DNA from: Rhodospirillaceae bacterium
Lineage (GTDB): Bacteria > Pseudomonadota > Alphaproteobacteria > Rhodospirillales > Rhodospirillaceae
Direction of reading: 5' to 3'
NCBI GenBank assembly: GCA_009693785.1
Contig: SHWP01000009.1
Span: 1-64,000, forward strand
Length of the DNA stretch: 64,000 bases
Shown: piece after piece, positions 38,365 to 48,480 of the stretch
Position numbering within the stretch: position 1 is the first letter of the stretch
Layout of the letters: each line of letters starts with the position of its first letter
Translations under genes and position numbers: made by a program
The notes under the pieces: generated by a model
What the model saw: only the letters and a program-made list of their open reading frames with translations
Databases searched by the model: none
What the model was told of the DNA's origin: nothing

Positions 38365-40724
38365 AAACTCCCACGCAAGGTCAAAACAATATCTTGATTG
38401 AAGCGGACCCGGCGAGATTCTTGACGCAAGGCTGGCGAGAACCCACGGTTGCCGGTGTAGGTCACACGCTTGCGAATGCCCCCGGCCCGAAGGATGCGCC
38501 GGTATTCAAGCTTCGCGGTCATACCCGCGAACGCGCGCATTTCCGCGAAAGCCGTGCCGTCGAACTTTCGATTGAAGACATGCCGATAATTGATGTCAGA
38601 CGCCGCGCGCCGGCCTTCATCATCAACGCTGAGGCCATAGGCCAAATCACGCCAGCCGGTATCGTGGCGAAAACCCAACGTATAAAAGTGGTTGGCGTAA
38701 TCTTGAAACCTGGTTCGCGCGCCCGTGAAAGCATCGGTGCCACGCGTGCGGCGCACTGTGCCATTGGCATTGACAACGACCCCAGGCAGGCCCAACGCGC
38801 TGAGCCGTATGCTGGCCTTAGCCTCTAGGCCATACATACGGCCTGAGCCCGTGTTACCGACCGCCGAGACAGCACGGGCCGGGCCAACCGGGATATTATC
38901 AAGCCGGTCCGAGATATCGTTGTAAAACGCTTTGAGCGAGGCAACGCCGCCATCGTTCGGCAACCGGCGTTCATATGTCAGTGCGTATTCCCAAGCCTTT
39001 TCAGGCACGAGGTCTGGGTTGCCAGCGTTGACTACGTCCGAACGGGCATCATCGTCCTCGAATGTGGCAACGAAATTTGCGAAATCGAGCTGGCTGACAT
39101 TGCGATGTACAAACGCGCGCAGTTGCGACAGTGGCGTAATGTCATAACGCAGATCAACCCCTGGGCGCACAAAAAACAACGATCGCCGGTTATTCACGTC
39201 AACTCCGGTTTGATTGAGCTTGGAATACTCCAGCTCAAGGTTGGTATCAACGAACAGCGACGAGGTGGCTTGCCATGACAGCGTGGTGAATGATTCAAAC
39301 CGCGTCTCTTTAATTTTGGCTTTGGCGTTGAATAAAACCACGCGTCGCAAGGTGCCGCCTTGGTTGGTAAACAGATCGACCGTTTTGTCGAGTGTGTTAA
39401 TGGCGACTTCCGCACCTGCTTCAGCGTTGATCGCCTCCGACACGTCCTGGCGATAGGAGCCACGCACAATTTTCTCGGAGTTCACACGATCTTCATTTTG
39501 CAATCGTGTCAGCGTCTCCGCGCGGCCTGCCAAGGTGAGCTTAAAGGGGGTGTCGCGATCAAACGTTCCATGAGTATAAACGAAGAGGCCCTTGAATTGC
39601 CCACCTCCCGTAAAATCGTGCGTGTAGTCGCCGCCAACCTCCCACGTCTTCTTGCCTGTGTCGGCGACACGGTCATCAAAAAACAAAAACGAGGATGGCG
39701 TAACCGGCAGGGCATAGCTGTAAACGGGAAACTCTTCGACTTCTTCTTCGTTTCCATAGCGGCCATTGAGCGCCAGCCGGTCGCCGTTGGAAAAGGTGTA
39801 GCCCGTGTTCGCGGTCAAGGCCCGTTCGTCAGCGATGGTTTCGTTGATCTCGAACTGACGCTGGTAGGGAAGTTCACTGAGGTTGATATAAGTTTCGATG
39901 CGATCGCGCTGTTGATAATACGGCCTGTCTTCGACAGCGATATTATAAGTCCAGGCATCAATCGTGCCGGAATAACTGGCGCGGCCATGCCATTGCACGC
40001 GCCCTTTATTATAATGTGTTGCACTGGCTTCCCAGGAGCCCGAGCCTGTCGACTCTTTCAAAACGACATTCACCACCAACCCTTCGCTACGCACATCAAG
40101 GCCCGCGACCGCGCCACGAATGACTTCAACACGCTCGACTTGGCGGGCTTGGATTCGTTGCAAGGTCGCGGCGGTGTCATTTGTTTTTCCCGCTAGCCGT
40201 TCGCCGTTGATCAAGATTTGGTCGCCAGTTGAGCCAAAACCACGGCGCTCGACTTGCTGCCCCCCCGAAAACCCACCGCCGCCATTCCCATTGAGTTTCA
40301 CAACGTCTTGAATGCCGGGAATACGATTTAAAATATCAATCACGGTAACAGCGCCCGACTTGGCGAAAAATTCCTGCCCGTACAAAACGCGCGTTCCATC
40401 GGCGGAAACACTGACCCCCGGTGATTTGAGCACGGCCTGTTCGGCAGCAGTTACGCTTGTCTGTGGCGGTACATTTTGGGCAAGCGCACGGTTTGCCGGA
40501 CCAATCGAAATGCCAATGGTCGTGCATACCAACGCTGCACGTACCAGTGCTTGGCAGTTGCCAACACTGTTATTCGGCGGCGAGGGGATCAATTTTGGAA
40601 GACGATCGTTAATGGCAAATTTCAAAGGACCAGCCTTGTTCGCAGAACGCACAGCGGACGCCCGCATGCCATGTGTGCCTACCCAAGGCTGGTCAAGGCC
40701 ACAAGACCTTGGCTGAACTATCAT
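38361..40724 (-). CDS. TonB-dependent receptor (paralog A); true start uncertain
   Basis: VIDILNRIPGIQDVVKL, RRGFGSTGDQILINGERLAGK, RVEVIRGAVAGLDVRSEGLVVNVVLKE, C-terminal VLTLRGSF. Confidence 0.9.
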   Translation of the reverse strand: MIVQPRSCGLDQPWVGTHGMRASAVRSANKAGPLKFAINDRLPKLIPSPPNNSVGNCQALVRAALVCTTIGISIGPANRALAQNVPPQTSVTAAEQAVLKSPGVSVSADGTRVLYGQEFFAKSGAVTVIDILNRIPGIQDVVKLNGNGGGGFSGGQQVERRGFGSTGDQILINGERLAGKTNDTAATLQRIQARQVERVEVIRGAVAGLDVRSEGLVVNVVLKESTGSGSWEASATHYNKGRVQWHGRASYSGTIDAWTYNIAVEDRPYYQQRDRIETYINLSELPYQRQFEINETIADERALTANTGYTFSNGDRLALNGRYGNEEEVEEFPVYSYALPVTPSSFLFFDDRVADTGKKTWEVGGDYTHDFTGGGQFKGLFVYTHGTFDRDTPFKLTLAGRAETLTRLQNEDRVNSEKIVRGSYRQDVSEAINAEAGAEVAINTLDKTVDLFTNQGGTLRRVVLFNAKAKIKETRFESFTTLSWQATSSLFVDTNLELEYSKLNQTGVDVNNRRSLFFVRPGVDLRYDITPLSQLRAFVHRNVSQLDFANFVATFEDDDARSDVVNAGNPDLVPEKAWEYALTYERRLPNDGGVASLKAFYNDISDRLDNIPVGPARAVSAVGNTGSGRMYGLEAKASIRLSALGLPGVVVNANGTVRRTRGTDAFTGARTRFQDYANHFYTLGFRHDTGWRDLAYGLSVDDEGRRAASDINYRHVFNRKFDGTAFAEMRAFAGMTAKLEYRRILRAGGIRKRVTYTGNRGFSPALRQESRRVRFNQDIVLTLRGSF

Positions 40725-40754
40725 CTATTAATACTGCGGCTGGCAGGCCGGTCC

Positions 40755-43028
40755 CTAGAAAGTTCCGCGCAGGGTGAAAGCGATGGCCTGCTCGAACAAG
40801 GCGCTGCGCGATTCCTGACGCAGAAGCGTTGAAAGGCCCCGGTTACCCGTATAGGTGAACCGTTCGCGGTGGGCACCTGCACGCAAGAACCGGCGAATTT
40901 CCAGCTTGGCCTTGACCGCCCCAACGGCTCGCATTTCGACGAAGGCGGTGCCATCCAAGTAACGGTCCAAGAGATGATAGTAGTTAATGTCTGACGAATA
41001 GCGCTGACCTTCCTTGTCCATGGTCACGCCATACGAGAAGTCGCGCCATTCGGTGTCGTGGCGAAACCCAACCGTATAAGAATAATTGGGGTGATCTTGA
41101 TACTTGGTGCGCGCGCCGGTGAAGGCGTCGGTCGCTTGCGAATGGCGTAACGTTCCGCTGGCATTCACGACTGCCCCCGGCAACCCAAGCGCGCCCAAGC
41201 GAATACTGGTCTTGGCTTCGACGCCGTACTCACGGCCCGGCCCGGTATTACCCACTGCCGATACCGAACGTGTTGGACCAACAGCGATGTTGTCGATGCG
41301 ATCGCTGACATCGTTATAAAAGGTCTTGATCGAAACCACTCCGCCGTCGCTCGGCAACCGCCGTTCTAGCGTCAAAGCGTATTCCCATGCCTTTGTGGGC
41401 ACGATATTTGGATTGCCCGCGTTGACCACATCGGACCGGTTATCGTCGTTTTCGAAAGTGGCGACGAAGTTCGCGAAATCGAGCTGGCTAATGGTGCGGT
41501 GGGCGAAGGCGCGAAGTTGCGTGAGGGGTGTGACGTCGTAACGCAAGTCCAGCCCAGGGCGCACGAAGAACAACGAGCGGCGGTTGTTCACATCGGCGCC
41601 GGTCTGGTTGAGCTTGGAATATTCCACCTCAACATTCGCATCGACAAACAATGAAGGCGTGGCTTGCCATGATAGGTTGGTAAACGGCTCGAAGCGCGTC
41701 TCGCGGATATTAGCTTTGGCATTGAACAAGATAACGGGGCGCAGGGTGCCGGATTGATCGACAAACAACTGCACTGTCTTGTTGAGCGTATTGATGGCCA
41801 CTTCGGATCCGGCTTCGGCATTGATCGACTGAGATAGCCCCCAGCGATAGGACCCGCGCACGATCTTCTCGGAATTGGCGCGGTCTTCATTCTGCAAGCG
41901 AACCAGCGCCTCGCGTCCACCGGCGGGTGTCAGCCTAAAAGGATTGGTGCGATCAAACGCGCCGTGAGTGTAGACGAAGAGGCCCTTGAATTGGCCGCCG
42001 CCGGTAAAGTCATGGCTGTAATCACCACCAACTTCCCAGGTCTTCTCAGCCGTGTCGCGTTCCCGGTCATCAAACACCACGAACCTCGACGTCGCACCGG
42101 AAAGGGCATAACTATAAACGGGGAATTCTTCGAGTTCATCTTTGTCGCCATAGCGCCCGTTCAGCGCCAAACGATCACCGTTCGTGAAAGTATATCCGGT
42201 ATTGGCGGTCAAGATCCGCTCGTCGACGACGACCTCATTGATTTCGAACTGGCGTTGATAAGCAGCCCCGCTGAGGTTGATATATGTCTCTACGCGGTCG
42301 CGTTGTTGAAAGCGCGCGGCCTGTTCAACGGCGACATTGTAAGTCAACGCACCAGCCGATCCGGAATAACTAGCCCGGCCGCCCCACCTGACCCTGCCGC
42401 CGCTATAGTGAGTGGCGATACCCTCCCAAGACCCCGAACCAGCAGACTCCTTCAGGACCACATTGACCACCAAGCCCTCGCTGCGGACGTCAAGGCCAGC
42501 GACGGCCCCGCGAATCACTTCGACGCGGTCCACTTGGCGGGCTTGAATACGCTGCAAGGTTGTCGTGGTGTCATTGGTCTTGCCCGAGAGTCGCTCGCCG
42601 TTGATCAGAATTTGTTCGCCTGTGGAACCAAAGCCGCGGCGTTCGTTTTGCTGAAAATTGCCGCCCGGAAGCAAGCTGTTATCGAGCTTCACGACATCTT
42701 GAATTCCGGGAATGCGCTTCAAAATATCGACAGCGGTGACAGCTCCGTACTGAGCAAAAAATTCCTGGCCGTAAATGACCCGCGTGCCGTCATCGGACAC
42801 ACTCACGCCTGGCGCATTAATGGGAACTTGGATGCTGTCTGCTTGTGGCGCTGGGACCGAAGCACCTTGCGCCAAGGCGGCCTCTGTCAGGCCAACCATA
42901 AGACACGCCAAGGCCACGCAGCGCCACGTTTTGCAGTCACGCCCGCTGGCGCTCAGCAATGGTAGGCTTGGGTGCAAAAAGGAATTAACAGAGAAGATCA
43001 AAACATAAGCCTTGTTCGCTGAGCGCAC
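40755..43028 (-). CDS. TonB-dependent receptor (paralog B)
   Basis: Extensive identity with 38361-40724 throughout (RRGFGSTGEQILINGERLSGK, RVEVIRGAVAGLDVRSEGLVVNVVLKES). Confidence 0.9.
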   Translation of the reverse strand: MRSANKAYVLIFSVNSFLHPSLPLLSASGRDCKTWRCVALACLMVGLTEAALAQGASVPAPQADSIQVPINAPGVSVSDDGTRVIYGQEFFAQYGAVTAVDILKRIPGIQDVVKLDNSLLPGGNFQQNERRGFGSTGEQILINGERLSGKTNDTTTTLQRIQARQVDRVEVIRGAVAGLDVRSEGLVVNVVLKESAGSGSWEGIATHYSGGRVRWGGRASYSGSAGALTYNVAVEQAARFQQRDRVETYINLSGAAYQRQFEINEVVVDERILTANTGYTFTNGDRLALNGRYGDKDELEEFPVYSYALSGATSRFVVFDDRERDTAEKTWEVGGDYSHDFTGGGQFKGLFVYTHGAFDRTNPFRLTPAGGREALVRLQNEDRANSEKIVRGSYRWGLSQSINAEAGSEVAINTLNKTVQLFVDQSGTLRPVILFNAKANIRETRFEPFTNLSWQATPSLFVDANVEVEYSKLNQTGADVNNRRSLFFVRPGLDLRYDVTPLTQLRAFAHRTISQLDFANFVATFENDDNRSDVVNAGNPNIVPTKAWEYALTLERRLPSDGGVVSIKTFYNDVSDRIDNIAVGPTRSVSAVGNTGPGREYGVEAKTSIRLGALGLPGAVVNASGTLRHSQATDAFTGARTKYQDHPNYSYTVGFRHDTEWRDFSYGVTMDKEGQRYSSDINYYHLLDRYLDGTAFVEMRAVGAVKAKLEIRRFLRAGAHRERFTYTGNRGLSTLLRQESRSALFEQAIAFTLRGTF

Positions 43029-43112
43029 GACAGGCGCCCGCGTGCGATGTTTGCCTACCTGACGGTAGCCGCCGCCACAAGCTCTTCACCGAATTGTCAC
43101 ATCAGTTCGCGA

Positions 43113-43226
43113 TCATGAGCGTGGGCCGATGATCACGAACGCGATCACGACCAGAACCAAAATTCCCATGATCCACAATGCAATTGGATCGCGCGGCTTG
43201 GCCTTATCGGTTTGTGGTGTTGTCAT
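43113..43226 (-). CDS. Putative 37-aa single-TM microprotein
   Basis: Manual translation MTTPQTDKAKPRDPIALWIMGILVLVVIAFVIIGPRS*: charged N-terminus plus about 19-residue hydrophobic segment; below the ORF-track length cut-off; GGAG upstream. Confidence 0.5.
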   Translation of the reverse strand: MTTPQTDKAKPRDPIALWIMGILVLVVIAFVIIGPRS

Positions 43227-43425
43227 CGGTTCGAGTCTCCATGGGCTATTAACAAGATGAATATGCTCTCAGTCGACCCCAGTTTGATGATCGTCTCACG
43301 GGGCGATCCAAGGCCGTTCGCTATGCGGACATCGAGGCAAGACCGCCTAGCTCTGACATTCATCGCATAGCCTTCCAGCGGCACTCGATGAGACCTAAGA
43401 TTACCTCGCAAAAAGGGGGGCGATT

Positions 43426-44781
43426 ATGCGTCAAAAATTTAAAGCGATCTTGGGCCTGGTTGCGGGAGCTTTCTGGGCAGGTTTGGCCGTGGCTAAACCT
43501 ATCGTGTTTGAAAACGTCACTCTAATCGACGGCACCGGGCGGCCAGCGATGGCCAACAGCACCGTCGTCGTCGATGGCCACCGCATAACAGCTGTCGGCC
43601 AAGGCAAAGTGACGGTTCCGCGCGGCGCCAAACGCATTGATGGCACCGGCAAATATCTCATTCCCGGCATGATGGATCTGCACCTTCACCTGATCGGTGG
43701 AGGAGCATGGAAAGATTCCAGCGCGCAATCGGGCAAGCCGCTTGATTTCGATTTGGGTCTACAGACTCTGCAAGGCTTCCTCTATTACGGCTTCACGACA
43801 GTCTACGACGCCGGAAACAACCCCGCGTTCATCCTGCCGATGCGCGAGCGCGAACGGGCAGGAAAAATAATTTCGCCGCGCATTTTCGCGACGGGGCAAC
43901 TGCTGTCGTATCCCGGCAGTTGGAGCGTGGGCTACGCCGGGATTGGCGTGCGTGATTGGCCCGAGACCATCAAGGACCTTGATCTGCAACTCTCACGCAA
44001 ACCCGATATTCAGAAAATCACCTACGAAAGCTTCGGGGCCGGTCCCAATCCGCTGATCAAGTCTTTACCCAAAGACTTGATGGCGCAAATGATCACCTAC
44101 CTTCATCAACACGGCGTACGCACGACCGCGCACATCGCCAACGAAACCATGGCCCGGGATGCCATCGCGGCGGGCATTGATACGCTTGCGCATGCGCCAG
44201 GCGTGGGCGTGATCACGCAAGATTTTGCCAAGATGGTGGCGGAGAAAAAAATCCCGATCCAAACCACGCTATCGGTGTTCGATGAAATCTCGCAAATGGA
44301 TCAGGGCGTGGGTTTTCTGAAAACTCCCGAGTATGCCGCTACGGTGGACGCAGGCGAGATTCCAGCCCGAGAAAAGTCGCGCGAACGTTACACCAAGCTC
44401 GGTTGGCCCGCGTGGTTCACGACCATTCTGCCCTATGCCAAGCGCAACTTGAAAATGATCCATGACGCGGGTGGCATATTGGCGCTGGGCAGCGACCGCA
44501 CTTTCGCCCCGGCGGGTTTGCGGGAATTGGAGTTGGTAGTGGATGCTGGAATCTCGCCGCTCGACACCATTCGCATTGCCACGCTCAACGCAGCCATCTT
44601 TCTCGCCCGTGAAAAAGACCTCGGCTCAGTCGAAGTTGGTAAATTGGCAGATCTCGTTTTGCTGTCAGCCGATCCCACCGCCGACATTAAAAATGTGCGC
44701 AGGGTCGAGATGGTGATGAAGGGCGGGAAAATAATCGACCGGAGTAAATTGAATTTACCGGTCAACCGCAAAATAAAATAG
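43426..44781 (+). CDS. Amidohydrolase family protein (secreted, intact HxH)
   Basis: Signal peptide; YLIPGMMDLHLHLIGGG, TTAHIANETMARDAIAAGIDTLAHAPG, LALGSDRTFAP, DLGSVEVGKLADLVLL. Confidence 0.9.
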   Translation: MRQKFKAILGLVAGAFWAGLAVAKPIVFENVTLIDGTGRPAMANSTVVVDGHRITAVGQGKVTVPRGAKRIDGTGKYLIPGMMDLHLHLIGGGAWKDSSAQSGKPLDFDLGLQTLQGFLYYGFTTVYDAGNNPAFILPMRERERAGKIISPRIFATGQLLSYPGSWSVGYAGIGVRDWPETIKDLDLQLSRKPDIQKITYESFGAGPNPLIKSLPKDLMAQMITYLHQHGVRTTAHIANETMARDAIAAGIDTLAHAPGVGVITQDFAKMVAEKKIPIQTTLSVFDEISQMDQGVGFLKTPEYAATVDAGEIPAREKSRERYTKLGWPAWFTTILPYAKRNLKMIHDAGGILALGSDRTFAPAGLRELELVVDAGISPLDTIRIATLNAAIFLAREKDLGSVEVGKLADLVLLSADPTADIKNVRRVEMVMKGGKIIDRSKLNLPVNRKIK

Positions 44782-44795
44782 CGGGGCCGCCGTGC

Positions 44796-45089
44796 TTAGG
44801 CGTGCCAGTTCGAGACCAGGAACTGAGATATCTCGGGCTTGATATTGTACCAGCGCGCGTCATTGCGGGTTGAGTCGATGACGACCAGCTTGTCGTCCGT
44901 GTTCATGGCGGTCCAAACTTTGTTGCCAACCGCTTGAGCATCGAGTTCACCGTGCATATAAAACACGTTCTTGTTGATGCGCGCCCAGCTCACGCCAAAC
45001 GCTTCAACGGCCTCGCGGATTTTATCATCTCCACGTTCCGGTCTGAATAATTCAAACGCAACGAAGATGTTGCGCATCTGCGACGACAT
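44796..45089 (-). CDS. Small protein with SinR/Cas2-like fold pattern
   Basis: MRNIFVAFELFRPERGDDKIREAVEAFGVSWARINKNVFYMHGELDAQAVGNKVWTAMNTDDKLVVIDSTRND; beta-alpha-beta-alpha-beta layout. Confidence 0.5.
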   Translation of the reverse strand: MSSQMRNIFVAFELFRPERGDDKIREAVEAFGVSWARINKNVFYMHGELDAQAVGNKVWTAMNTDDKLVVIDSTRNDARWYNIKPEISQFLVSNWHA

Positions 45090-45326
45090 GACGAAACCCC
45101 TCGCGACTTTCTATAGCAGTACGATAAACATTCCCGCGGGCGCGACTCCCAACAGGTTTGTCCCAGGTTATATGCTCAGTCGTTAAGAAATATTCAATTC
45201 CATGGGTTTGGCAACCTGAAAAGAGCAGGCGCCAATTTGTCGAAATACCTGAAAATCCAAGACAAAGGCACACTTTTTGAGCGATTTACCCGCCAGGTAC
45301 TTCTAATAGCTGGTGATTGATTAGCC

Positions 45327-46403
45327 CTACCCTGCCAGCGCCGGGGCAACCTCGGTCATAAGCCGGGTCATATTCGTCATGGCCAAGTGCCGATCACCGA
45401 TGACATCGACAAATGTCGCATATCGGCGGGTACCGGTGCGTGCCATGTCCTCGCGAAACCAGGCCACCACATCGGCCACGCTGCCGATGGGGTTATTGGC
45501 CATGAGTTTGGCAACCATGGCTTCCTCGCCAGCACCCTTTTTCTCGGCGAAAGTCAGCAGGTCTTGCAGTGCAGGTCCAAAAGGCCCCGTGGTCGCCGTT
45601 GGGTCAAACGCCCCGGTGCGCCCAGCACGCAGCCAATCGCGAAAACGCGGGGTGAACTCGGCAAAGGCCTGCTCGCGCGTATCGGCAATATGCACGCAGG
45701 CACTGCCCACATGAACCGGTCTTGGGCCTTTGTGCCCAGCAGCACTGAGTGCCGCGTCATAACGTTTGACAACAGACTCACGTTCGGCATGCGTTTGGTG
45801 CCACGACAATAACAACGCCAACCCGCGCTTTGCCGAAATCATCATGGTGCTGTCATGCTGGCCCGCGACAAAAATCGGCGGATGGGGTTTGGTGAAGGGC
45901 CGCGGATACACCTTCACCGGCGGGAACGGCCACAACGACGGACTTCCATCGCTGAGCAGGCCATCGACATACTCGGCTGACAAAGCACGATGAATCACCT
46001 CGACGCCATGATCTAGCGAGGTGGCAAATTTTTCCAATGGCATGCCAAACACCATGGCGTCGAGCGGATAGCCGCCCCGGCCCAAACCTAAATCGAACCG
46101 GCCGCCCGACATGTTATCGAGCATCGCCGTTTTTTCTGCGATGGCGACGGGGTGTTGCAATGGGATGAGCGAGATGGCGTTGCCGACGCGGATTTTTGTG
46201 CTCTGCGCTAATAAGGCCGAAGCCATGACCAACGAATCTGGGCAGATTGAGAAGCCCAAGAAATGGTGCTCGTTGATCCACACCGAATCACAGCCGAGCC
46301 GTTCGGCTTCGCGCGCATAGAACAGCGCATCGTCGTAGACGGCGCGATGAGACTTACCGCCGATATCGTTGAGCGAGAGAAAGGCGCCAAAACCAACCAT
46401 CAT
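45327..46403 (-). CDS. LLM-class (luciferase-like) flavin-dependent oxidoreductase
   Basis: REAERLGCDSVWINEHHFLGF, STKIRVGNAISLIPLQHPVAIAEKTAMLDNMSGGRFDLGLGRGGYPLD. Confidence 0.92.
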   Translation of the reverse strand: MMVGFGAFLSLNDIGGKSHRAVYDDALFYAREAERLGCDSVWINEHHFLGFSICPDSLVMASALLAQSTKIRVGNAISLIPLQHPVAIAEKTAMLDNMSGGRFDLGLGRGGYPLDAMVFGMPLEKFATSLDHGVEVIHRALSAEYVDGLLSDGSPSLWPFPPVKVYPRPFTKPHPPIFVAGQHDSTMMISAKRGLALLLSWHQTHAERESVVKRYDAALSAAGHKGPRPVHVGSACVHIADTREQAFAEFTPRFRDWLRAGRTGAFDPTATTGPFGPALQDLLTFAEKKGAGEEAMVAKLMANNPIGSVADVVAWFREDMARTGTRRYATFVDVIGDRHLAMTNMTRLMTEVAPALAG

Positions 46404-46422
46404 CGCGCCCCAAACTGCGGCC

Positions 46423-47328
46423 TTATTCAGCCGCTTGCGCGGCGTCCACAACGGCCGGTTTATCTTTGAGCTTGAAGATTTTGATCGCGTTGTTTCGCAG
46501 AATCTTAGCTTTGGCCGCCGGACGGAAGTTATGGGCCTCGACTTCTTTCATGGCGCGGCGCGGGTCGACCACGGGCCAATCGGTGCCGAACATGAATTTA
46601 TCCTGGCCATAGCTGTTGGCGTAATGCACGGCCTGAGGCGGCCAATACTTCGGCGCATAAGCATCGCCCGCCATGAAGATATTTTCGTGTTTCCAGCACA
46701 TGGAAATCATTTCATCGACCCATGGCGTGCCAAGGTGAATGCCAATGAGCCTCAGTTCTGGAAAATCGATGGCGACTTGATCGAGCAAAATCGGCTTGGC
46801 CACGGTCGGTAAGCGGCGGTCTTTTTGATAGATCAGGTTTTGACCCACCTGCATCATGATCGGAATGTCGAGCTCGCAGCACTTGGCGTAGTACGGATAA
46901 ATCTGCGCCGCATCGGGCGGAATGCCAAACCAATGCGGATACCAGTGGGCGGCCACGAAGCCGTATTCTTTCACCGCCACTTCCAGATCGCGCAGGCCTT
47001 GCATGCCGCGCGTGGTGTCGACCCCGGCTGCACCCGAAAAGCGGTCGGGGTATTGTTTGCAAACTTCATAGACACGCTCGTATTTGAGTTCCGTGGAACC
47101 CTTGATGCGTAAATCGCCGCAGCGGGCCGCACACAAGATCGAGCGGGAAATGCCGGCCTCGTCCATCATTTTAATGTAGTCCTCGACTTCCACGCCCTTG
47201 CGGATGGAGGAGTCCTGGCGGACCTTGTCCTGGAAGGAACTGTCGGAAGCCACGGCCCCGCCGGTGAACTCTTTCGAGGTGCGCAAGTTGACCACGATGT
47301 CGATGGCGCCGTTTTGCGGTGCGGGCAT
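46423..47328 (-). CDS. Amidohydrolase-2 (ACMSD-like) family protein
   Basis: YPDRFSGAAGVDTTRGMQGLRDLEVAVKEYGFVAAHWYPHWFGIPPDAAQIYPYYAKCCELDIPIMMQVG, FGTDWPVVDP. Confidence 0.85.
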   Translation of the reverse strand: MPAPQNGAIDIVVNLRTSKEFTGGAVASDSSFQDKVRQDSSIRKGVEVEDYIKMMDEAGISRSILCAARCGDLRIKGSTELKYERVYEVCKQYPDRFSGAAGVDTTRGMQGLRDLEVAVKEYGFVAAHWYPHWFGIPPDAAQIYPYYAKCCELDIPIMMQVGQNLIYQKDRRLPTVAKPILLDQVAIDFPELRLIGIHLGTPWVDEMISMCWKHENIFMAGDAYAPKYWPPQAVHYANSYGQDKFMFGTDWPVVDPRRAMKEVEAHNFRPAAKAKILRNNAIKIFKLKDKPAVVDAAQAAE

Positions 47329-47504
47329 GGGCTTAGTCCTAAATATGGCCAGGAAACAAGCCAATCCCCGTAGCAGCCAGGCCCGCGCACCGTCAAGGCG
47401 GCCAGCCTATGGGCGCGGGGTGAGCTAAGATGAAAATAATATAGACGGAGCCAGCCTCCGCGCTGAATGATGGCGGCTAGAATGACAAAGAACCAAAAGT
47501 TCCA

Positions 47505-48452
47505 ATGGGGGTCCATATGCGCGGTGTTGTAATTGGTTTCGCGTTGAGCATCGCCGTGGCGGGAAGCGCCGTGGCGGCCGAAAGCATGAAACCTGGAACT
47601 GTATTCCGCGATTGCCCCACCTGCCCCGAAATGGTCGTGGTGCCGCCAGGAAGTTTCACCATGGGCTCTGATGCCAAGAACACCATGCGCGGCGGCGAAG
47701 CCCGGCCCGAGGGCCCGGCCCGTCCGGTCACTATCGCCAAGCTCTTTGCCGCGGGGCGCATGGAACTGACCAACGCGCAGTTTCGCGCCTTCGTCAAAGC
47801 CACCGGCCACGTCTCGTCGCGGGATTGCAGCATCGGACTGGGCAAAGAAGAGTTTGATAAACTCGACTTCGAAGGGCCCTTTTTTGGCCGCAAACCCGCC
47901 GATGACGAAGCCGTGGTCTGCGTGTCGTGGAACGATGCCAAAGATTATGCCGCCTGGATGTCAGGCGTGACAGGCAAGCGCTACCGGCTGTTGACCGAGG
48001 CCGAGTGGGAATATGCAACCAAGGCGGGCGCCAAGACCAAATGGCCGTGGGGCGACAACGACCTCGACGCCTGCAAGTACGAGAACACGTATGACTTAGA
48101 CAGCGCAGCAGACATGCCTGCTGGAGCCAAAGTTAATTGGGAGGCACTCGCCTGCCATGATGGCCAAGGCCGCATCGCCAAGGTTGGCTCGTATCCACCC
48201 AACACCTTCGGGTTGTACGACATGCTGGGGAATGTGTGGGAATGGGTCGAGGATTGTTCGCTCGAACTTTATCCCGCCACACCCAATGACGGCTCTGCCG
48301 TTCAAGTGGCTGCCAATTGCGAGAAGCGCGGCGTGCGCGGTGGCAGCTGGTACACCCGTCAAGACCGCCACCGCACCACCTTCCGGGGCCGCGATGCATC
48401 GACCGACCAAGCCCATCATTTCGGCATCCGCATCGCGCGCGATATTGAATAG
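47505..48452 (+). CDS. SUMF1/FGE-fold secreted protein
   Basis: Signal peptide; FRDCPTCPEMVVVPPGSFTMGSD, VVCVSWNDAKDYAAWMSGVTGKRYRLLTEAEWEYATKAG, LGNVWEWVEDC, RGGSW. Confidence 0.9.
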   Translation: MGVHMRGVVIGFALSIAVAGSAVAAESMKPGTVFRDCPTCPEMVVVPPGSFTMGSDAKNTMRGGEARPEGPARPVTIAKLFAAGRMELTNAQFRAFVKATGHVSSRDCSIGLGKEEFDKLDFEGPFFGRKPADDEAVVCVSWNDAKDYAAWMSGVTGKRYRLLTEAEWEYATKAGAKTKWPWGDNDLDACKYENTYDLDSAADMPAGAKVNWEALACHDGQGRIAKVGSYPPNTFGLYDMLGNVWEWVEDCSLELYPATPNDGSAVQVAANCEKRGVRGGSWYTRQDRHRTTFRGRDASTDQAHHFGIRIARDIE

Positions 48453-48480
48453 ACCGATACCGGCATAAGGACACATCACC

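Noticed and set aside
39360-40196. 278-aa plus-strand ORF, and the similar 333-aa ORF at 41964-42965
   Set aside because: Antisense shadows of the paired TonB receptors; their mutual similarity only reflects the receptor duplication.
44796-45089. Possible CRISPR-Cas locus because of the Cas2-like fold
   Set aside because: No direct-repeat array, cas1 or other cas genes were seen in the window.
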